Shown here in pieces: positions 63,959-64,000 of a DNA stretch of 64,000 nt. Made by a program: the position numbers and the translations under genes. The stretch covers positions 2,891,501 to 2,955,500 of the forward strand of contig NZ_CP045201.1 of the NCBI RefSeq assembly GCF_014899185.1. Direction: 5' to 3'. A model generated the notes under the pieces. That model did no database searches. It had not been told where the DNA came from and saw nothing but the letters and a program-made list of their open reading frames with translations. Each line of letters starts with the position of its first letter. The stretch's first letter is position 1. The DNA is from Pseudooceanicola spongiae (GTDB lineage: Bacteria; Pseudomonadota; Alphaproteobacteria; Rhodobacterales; Rhodobacteraceae).

Positions 63959-64000
63959 TCAGATCATCTCGGCGCGGATCTGCTGGCGCAGCAGGTCGAT
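63959..64000 (-). CDS. C-terminal 13 codons of an unidentified gene
   Basis: Reads IDLLRQQIRAEMI then stop on the minus strand, entering from the right edge. Supported by the terminator that follows. Too little is present for identification. Confidence 0.45.
   Translation of the reverse strand: MDLLRQQIRAEMI

Noticed and set aside
1-64000. tRNA, rRNA, tmRNA, prophage or insertion sequence
   Set aside because: No cloverleaf, rRNA-like stretch, integrase, transposase or terminal inverted repeats were recognised by reading; a covariance and IS search would be decisive.

Overview
The window comes from a high-GC alphaproteobacterium, most likely a member of the Rhodobacterales (Rhodobacteraceae, roseobacter-like). 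The basis is protein-level resemblance and gene order: a pdxJ-acpS-lepB-rnc-era-recO chain, a glcDEF operon, DUF1491 and DUF1285 proteins, a tandem def-def-def-fmt operon, and a branching glycosyltransferase paired with a sulfotransferase. No rRNA, tRNA, CRISPR array, insertion sequence, integrase or phage gene was recognised. This is mostly ordinary chromosome with a small accessory layer.

Layout. 0-7 kb: an aminotransferase (cut by the left edge), sseA and smpB on the minus strand, then an MDR oxidoreductase, a DsbA-like protein, a DciA-like protein, mutY and alkB (alkane hydroxylase). 7-11.7 kb: a tight minus-strand beta-oxidation operon (bifunctional FadB/FadJ type protein plus two acyl-CoA dehydrogenases). 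11.7-15.3 kb: adenine deaminase, an FAH-family hydrolase, a TetR regulator and a META lipoprotein. 15.3-26.3 kb: a long minus-strand housekeeping block read folK, then rpoZ, rsh, DUF2062, pdxJ, acpS, lepB, rnc, an EamA transporter, era, DUF1491 and recO. 26.4-33 kb: an NYN-domain protein, ispH, an M29 aminopeptidase, rnhA and a cyanide-insensitive type cytochrome bd operon with a 31-codon third gene. 33-35.5 kb: fmt with three deformylase genes, one of them lacking catalytic residues. 35.5-43.9 kb: a MalY-type lyase, a glyoxalase-like protein, an hsp20 gene behind a sigma-32 promoter and a ROSE-type RNA thermometer, a serine protease, the glycolate oxidase operon glcDEF and a DUF599 protein. 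43.9-50.6 kb: a MoxR / DUF58 / DUF4159 / large membrane protein operon. 50.7-64 kb: DUF1285, hydroxypyruvate isomerase family, a VOC protein with a WYL regulator, a CDF metal exporter with a MerR regulator, a SulP transporter, polA, an SDR, a zinc-finger protein, a HIT protein, the glycosyltransferase/sulfotransferase pair, a GNAT acetyltransferase, and the last 13 codons of an unidentified gene.

Themes. Several small regulatory structures can be read directly: the ROSE-like thermometer, a MerR-type 19-bp-spacer promoter facing the CDF gene, an inverted repeat before the VOC/WYL pair, and intrinsic terminators. A dispersed intergenic repeat occurs six times. It joins a GGGGGC/GCCCCC hairpin to a conserved box resembling CCCCGAAGTATTT then GCAAGATG, and it usually sits at gene 3' ends with the hairpin nearest the stop codon. 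One copy supplies the last codons and stop of acpS. A second repeat type, an 11-bp tandem unit, occurs at two loci, each time after a GGGGGC-type hairpin. I see no large unknown multi-gene system. The best candidates for unexplored biology are the degenerate third deformylase, the glycosyltransferase/sulfotransferase pair, the NYN gene with its T9 leader, the small membrane proteins and the two repeat families.
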